38,210 bases of DNA from Cudoniella acicularis (taxonomy: Eukaryota; Ascomycota; Leotiomycetes; Helotiales; Helotiaceae). Position 1 is the first letter of the stretch. Every line of letters begins with the position of its first letter. This document shows, one piece after another, positions 34,209 to 38,210 of this stretch. Under the pieces are notes generated by a model. That model was given only the letters and a program-made list of their open reading frames with translations. It was not told the origin of the DNA and made no database searches. The position numbers were made by a program, and so were the translations under genes. The DNA lies in NCBI GenBank assembly GCA_013054445.1, contig JAAMPI010000427.1, forward strand, positions 1-38,210, written 5' to 3'.

Positions 34209-36127
34209 ATGGCAGGAGCAAGTGTTTTTGAACTCTCAAATGAGCTCTTTGATGCTATCGCCATCTACATCCATAAGCCACGAGACTTGAGCAATTTATG
34301 TTTGGCATCTCGCATCATCTACCACAGAACTACGCCGAAACTCTACTCATCGTGGACGTATCATGGTCTCGAACACTCCCAAAAATCATTCCGGAATTTT
34401 CTTCAAACCACCAATTGGCGACCAGACCTCGCTTCTTATGTAAAGATGCTGGATGTTCGGGAACGGGGCAACTGTCCTCGATTGGAAGACTATGTTGGTT
34501 TTGGGAAGGTCTACTCTGAGGAGGATGAGGAGCAGCCGGAAGCGATGGAAGAAGACAATGAAGAAAATAACGAGGAGTATGAAAATTCCAATATTTCTGA
34601 TGATGAGTCGGATCAAGACTCCGTTGAGATCCTTGAAGACGAACCCGTTGATGCAGCTGAGCTCGATACTAGCTCTCCACATGAGGAATTCAACAACGCC
34701 GGCGTGGAAATTGGGATGATTTTTATGAGAGATCGACTTTACAGACTTCTTCAAAGTGATGCGGAAAGTCTCGGCCTCAGTACGTATCTATACAACAAAT
34801 GTCTTCCTATTATTTTGCAGTACTACTTGGACCGGACCAAAAGCGTGATTTGTAGCAACCCATTGAAATTTTTGCAACAGCTAATATCGTTAAAGAACGA
34901 GACATTCTAGTCAATCACCACAAAGCCTCGAATGAGTGGAATGAAAGTGTGCTGATCTCTCTTCTGATCTCCAAGCTTCCAAACCTCCAAACACTCTACA
35001 TGGTTGTCACTGGAGTTCCCTGGTACGATCATGTCCAGAAAATGATACGCGAGGAGTCTAAAAAGGAGCATTCCAATGTTCTACAAAATCTTGAGACTCT
35101 CTATTATTACAGTTCATTGTGTAAGTAAAGTCGTGTTTTGACTAGATAAAAGGTTGTTGACAAATACATAGGAATTGGACCTAAGAGCCATCGACTTTAT
35201 TATTTTGAACTCGAAGAAACATTCCCTTTCCTTACTCTTCCAAAACTCAAAGCGCTTCATACCTTAACCGCACACTCTTATGACAGTCCGGGTAATTTCG
35301 AATCCGTTGACTTCAAGTCAGTCAACCATAAATCCAATATCACAACCCTAGTCTTCGACGAAGCGGATCTCATCCTCAGCGACGGCGTGAAGGCTCTAAG
35401 CATCCCAAAAACTCTCAAAACATTCCGCTGGACCCAGGAAATTACTTGCTACCACATCGGCACGTTTGACGACCCCTTCTAGAAGTCACTATGTCAAGCT
35501 CTCCTCTAGCATAAATCAAACACTCAAACACCTCGATTTAGATCTTCACCATCAGCTTTGCGCAGAATGGGGACACGCCCATATCCCGAACCCGTACAGA
35601 TTGTCAACACAGAGGATGTTCCACACCCCAGAACACCAACAATCGAAATTTCGGAACCTAAAGATACCCTAATCGGCTCACTGCGAGAGTTCACAGCTTT
35701 AAAAACGCTTTCAATCGAGGCTGTGGACCTATGCGGGCATCAAACCTGGTATTCACCCCTAGTTAAAACGCTCGATATCCTACCGCCAAACCTAGAATAT
35801 CTCAAAATATATTGTGCTACCTCGCGGGTAAGGGAGGAGCGGTCATTCGAGTATGAAAACCATCTTTTAGCGCCTCACTTGTTGGATTTAGTAAAACGGG
35901 GGAGGGCAAAACTGCCTTCGCTTTGGAGATTGAGGGTTGTGATATCAGCCGTGGACGCGGTTGACCTTGACCGTGCGGACTATAAGAAGGCTTTGGATGA
36001 AGTTAGGAAGGGTGCTGACAATACTGGGCTGGATTTTACTTTTGAATATAGCTTGAAGGGGAGACAGACCACCATCTCGTTCTTCAAGGGGCAGAAGAAA
36101 TATCGGAAGCCTGGACAGGACTACTGA
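34209..36127 (+). pseudogene. F-box-like protein gene, multiply disrupted
   Basis: Exon 1 (34209-34779) opens with an F-box-like segment, FELSNELFDAIAIYIHKPRD to NLCLASRIIYH (residues 7 to about 40), then a very acidic stretch (EEDEEQPEAMEED and on to about 160). F-box proteins are adaptors of SCF ubiquitin ligases, with C-terminal LRR-like segments that bind substrates. Downstream LRR-like text is readable (LISLLISKLPNLQTLYMVV, LPKLKALHTL, TLKHLDLDLHHQL, TALKTLSIEAVDLCG), but not in one frame. Breaks: a TAG at 34853-34855 if the acceptor at 34820 is used (an acceptor at 34880 would skip it in frame); a TGA formed across the splice 35120/35172; frame changes at the C4 run 35473-35476 and the G4 run 35569-35572. 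The last open segment ends at 36127. Confidence 0.7.
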
Positions 36128-36918
36128 GATGCTGGCCGATTGGAGACAGAGACGGATAGTTCAATGCGTCCAGGTGAGAGTAGTCTAGCTAATAATTTCT
36201 GTTCGTGTTTGATTATTCAAAGCCGAAAATAAGGTAGCAGAAAGGCTTTTTTGAAACCAAAAAATTAGTTACTCCTACTGTTGAGTCTGGACCCCAAATC
36301 CAACCAAGACTATTAAGTAAGTTTTGTGCAACGATTAAGTGTCTACCTTTCGCTTCACAACCAAGCCAAGCCACAGTGCAGTACAGCATCTCTAACCCCC
36401 CCTTTGCTAATTCTCCCCACTCGCCAAGTACTTCGTATCACCAAACCATCTTCTGCTCGTCAAAGCAGCATCATAAACTCTCACATATTACCTAGGTAAG
36501 AAATTGCACCCCCTAATAACCGTCAACAATATTATAACCTCTCCCGAGCCCCTCGGGGTTAACCCCAAAGAAGAAAACGGTACTCTTAGTATGCATATTA
36601 CCGATCGGAGTTTACCCACTGCTGACAATTCAGTTCATGCCATGCTTACAAGCTGAGTGCTCACTCCATCTAATGCAGATACCCGATTAAAACAAAAATA
36701 ATCTTCCACTGTTGAACTCAGCGTTCGCATTTTCGCTGTGCGAACTCGGACACTCGGTGCTATGGATGGCCGAAAGTTTGAGGTTTTGGTGTTCAATAGA
36801 TGTTTCTTTTTGAAGTGTGTGAAGCAAGAGTGTTGAAGATGATGGAAGTGATTTGTAACATGACTTCGTGGGAATGAATTATTCATTTCTGGTCTTCTCA
36901 TCTAGGCTGGGAAATGAA
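36128..36918. other. Intergenic upstream of the old yellow enzyme gene
   Basis: No gene is seen. An 88-codon frame at 36635-36901 (-) has no recognised content. The stretch probably holds the promoter of the downstream oxidoreductase. Confidence 0.5.
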
Positions 36919-36926
36919 TATATAAG
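36919..36926 (+). promoter_or_regulatory. TATA box
   Basis: TATATAAG lies 70 bp before the ATG at 36996 and only 22 bp before the in-frame ATG at 36948. Transcription normally starts at least 30 bp downstream of a TATA box, which favours the later start. Confidence 0.5.
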
Positions 36927-36995
36927 TATCTTTGTTTCCACCCCAAAATGAACGTCTTCACTCTGCAGAACGTCAACCAAGAAAAACATTCAAAA

Positions 36996-38210
36996 ATGGT
37001 TCACCCACTTCAAAACGTTGGCGCTCAAGGGGTCAGTCTCCTACAACCAATTCCTCAAAATTACACTAACAAAAACCATATTGAAAAGGCACCCTTCTTT
37101 ACCCCCTCTCAACCCATACCCTCAGGAACAGCCATTATTTCCTCCTCTTCTCCCAAAAAGAACCTTCCAATTATTTTTACGCCCCTCCAACTCCGTTCTC
37201 TCACGCTCCAAAACCGCATTTTTGTCTCTCCCAGTAACCAACCCTTTTATTTACTTCTGTTCCTCAACTCCTTCTCTACTTCAAGCGGTCGAGAGAGAAA
37301 ATCCATCCCCCTTTAAAAAAAACCACAAAACTAACATTCCAATCAACAAAAGTGTCACAATACTCCTCCCCCCCAACCGGAACTCTAACACCCTACCACC
37401 TAACCCACTACTCCAGCCTCCTGACCCGTGGGCCAGGCCTCACCATCCTCGAAAGTACCTCCATCACCCCCTCTGGCCGCGTCTCCCCAGAATCCCTCGG
37501 CCTTTGGAACGACGACCAAATCTTCCCCTTAAAACAACTCACCGATTTCGCCCACAGCCAAAACCAACATATAGCAATCCAGCTCGCGCACGCGGGCAGA
37601 AAAGCAAGTACTGTCGCCCCGTGGATCGGTCGCGGGAAAGGGTGTCCGGTTGAGGCTGGAGGGTGGCCGGAAGAGGTAATGAGTGTGAGTGAGGTGCCTT
37701 ATGATGGGGATTCTTTCGTGCCGAGGGCGATGACGATGGAGGATATTTTGGGTCTTAAAGAGAGTTTTAGGGAGAGTGCTAAGAGGGCTGTGGTTGCTGG
37801 CTTTGATGTTCGTCTCTTTCCCCCCTTTCCCACTTTTTTGGACATGAAAACATGCTGATATGGTATCCCAAAATAAAAGGCAATCGAAATCCATGCCGCC
37901 CACGGCTACCTCCTACACGCTTTCCTCTCCCCAGCAACAAACACCCTCCCTGCACCCTACGGCGGCACCCTCGCAAACCGCATGCGCTTAATCCTCGAAA
38001 TCGTCGAAGAAACACGCGCCGCCATGCCCGACACCATGCCGCTACTAATCCGCATCCCCGGTTCCGACTGGGTCGAACACCTCCTCCCTGATACCCCCAG
38101 TTGGACAGTTGACCAGGCTGTCATTCTCGCCAAAGAACTCGCGACAAGGGGCGTAGACCTGATCGATATTTCGTCCGCGGGTTTGCTGCCAGAGCAGAAG
38201 ATAAAAATAG
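36996..38210 (+). CDS. Old yellow enzyme, YqjM-like NADH:flavin oxidoreductase (3' partial)
   Basis: FMN-dependent ene-reductase family; members reduce activated alkenes with NAD(P)H. Exons 36996-37233, 37353-37807 and 37880 onward; the gene runs off the window. Family blocks: IIFTPLQLRSLTLQNRIFVS, PMSQYSSPPTG, LTDFAHSQNQHIAIQLAHAG with RKAS (FMN/substrate region), AIEIHAAHGYLLHAFLSP, YGGTLANRMRLILEIVEETR and GVDLIDISSAG near the end. The segment PMSQYS has Ser where YqjM-type enzymes usually have Cys (PMCQYS), a residue that contacts the flavin. The usual NxRxDEYGG signature reads NTLPAPYGG here. The second intron has a weak but legal donor (GTTCGT). An in-frame ATG at 36948 is an alternative start. 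The natural substrate is unknown, and no cluster partner is visible in the window. Confidence 0.85.

Noticed and set aside
1..38210. tRNA genes, rRNA, CRISPR arrays, transposase or reverse transcriptase genes
   Set aside because: Read for B-box-like GGTTCGANTCC sequences on both strands, for regularly spaced repeats and for transposon protein motifs; none was found by eye.

Overview
The window looks like nuclear DNA of a filamentous ascomycete (Pezizomycotina). Genes sit on both strands with their own spacing. Most introns are 40-140 bp with GT...AG ends. Several families are typical of such fungi: PTH11-like rhodopsin-fold receptors, a UstYa-like DUF3328 protein, Spt20 of SAGA, mitochondrial Yme2, and the Fmp27/BLTP2 giant. 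Leotiomycetes is my best guess, but this is inference from general protein character.

Layout. 264-1278 (-): seven-exon secreted beta-sandwich (peptidase G1/ConA-like) protein. 1279-4316: no confident gene. 4317-6207 (+): decayed PTH11-like receptor. 6988-9857 (+): Spt20, with one apparent frameshift. 11292-11595 (-): small secreted Cys-containing peptide whose Cys-rich tail lies behind an in-frame stop. 12261-13481 (+): UstYa-like (DUF3328) gene with a damaged first HxxHC motif. 13981-14682 (-) and 14973-17833 (+): divergent mitochondrial pair, Emi1-like twin-CX9C protein and Yme2. 17834-20758: gene-poor, with a two-base gap. 20759-21552 (+): ribosomal protein eS19. 22015-30860 (-): an 8.8 kb intronless gene for the Fmp27/Hobbit/BLTP2 bridge-like lipid transfer protein. 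32037-32859 (-): broken NmrA-like NAD(P)-binding gene. 34209-36127 (+): broken F-box-like gene. 36996 to the end (+): YqjM-like old yellow enzyme, cut by the window edge.

Housekeeping genes (Spt20, Emi1, Yme2, eS19, BLTP2) alternate with accessory genes (receptor, UstYa-like, NmrA-like, F-box), and most of the accessory genes carry inactivating changes. Apart from the UstYa-like frame break, every frameshift falls in a short homopolymer, and two of them hit otherwise perfect housekeeping genes. Some are therefore probably sequence errors. The nonsense codons and a lost splice donor cannot be explained that way and point to real decay of the accessory genes.

I found no clear novel system. The strongest candidate is the divergent locus at 11.3-13.5 kb: a secreted peptide with a Lys-Arg site facing a UstYa-like gene, an arrangement reminiscent of dikaritin-type RiPP loci. 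Both members look damaged.
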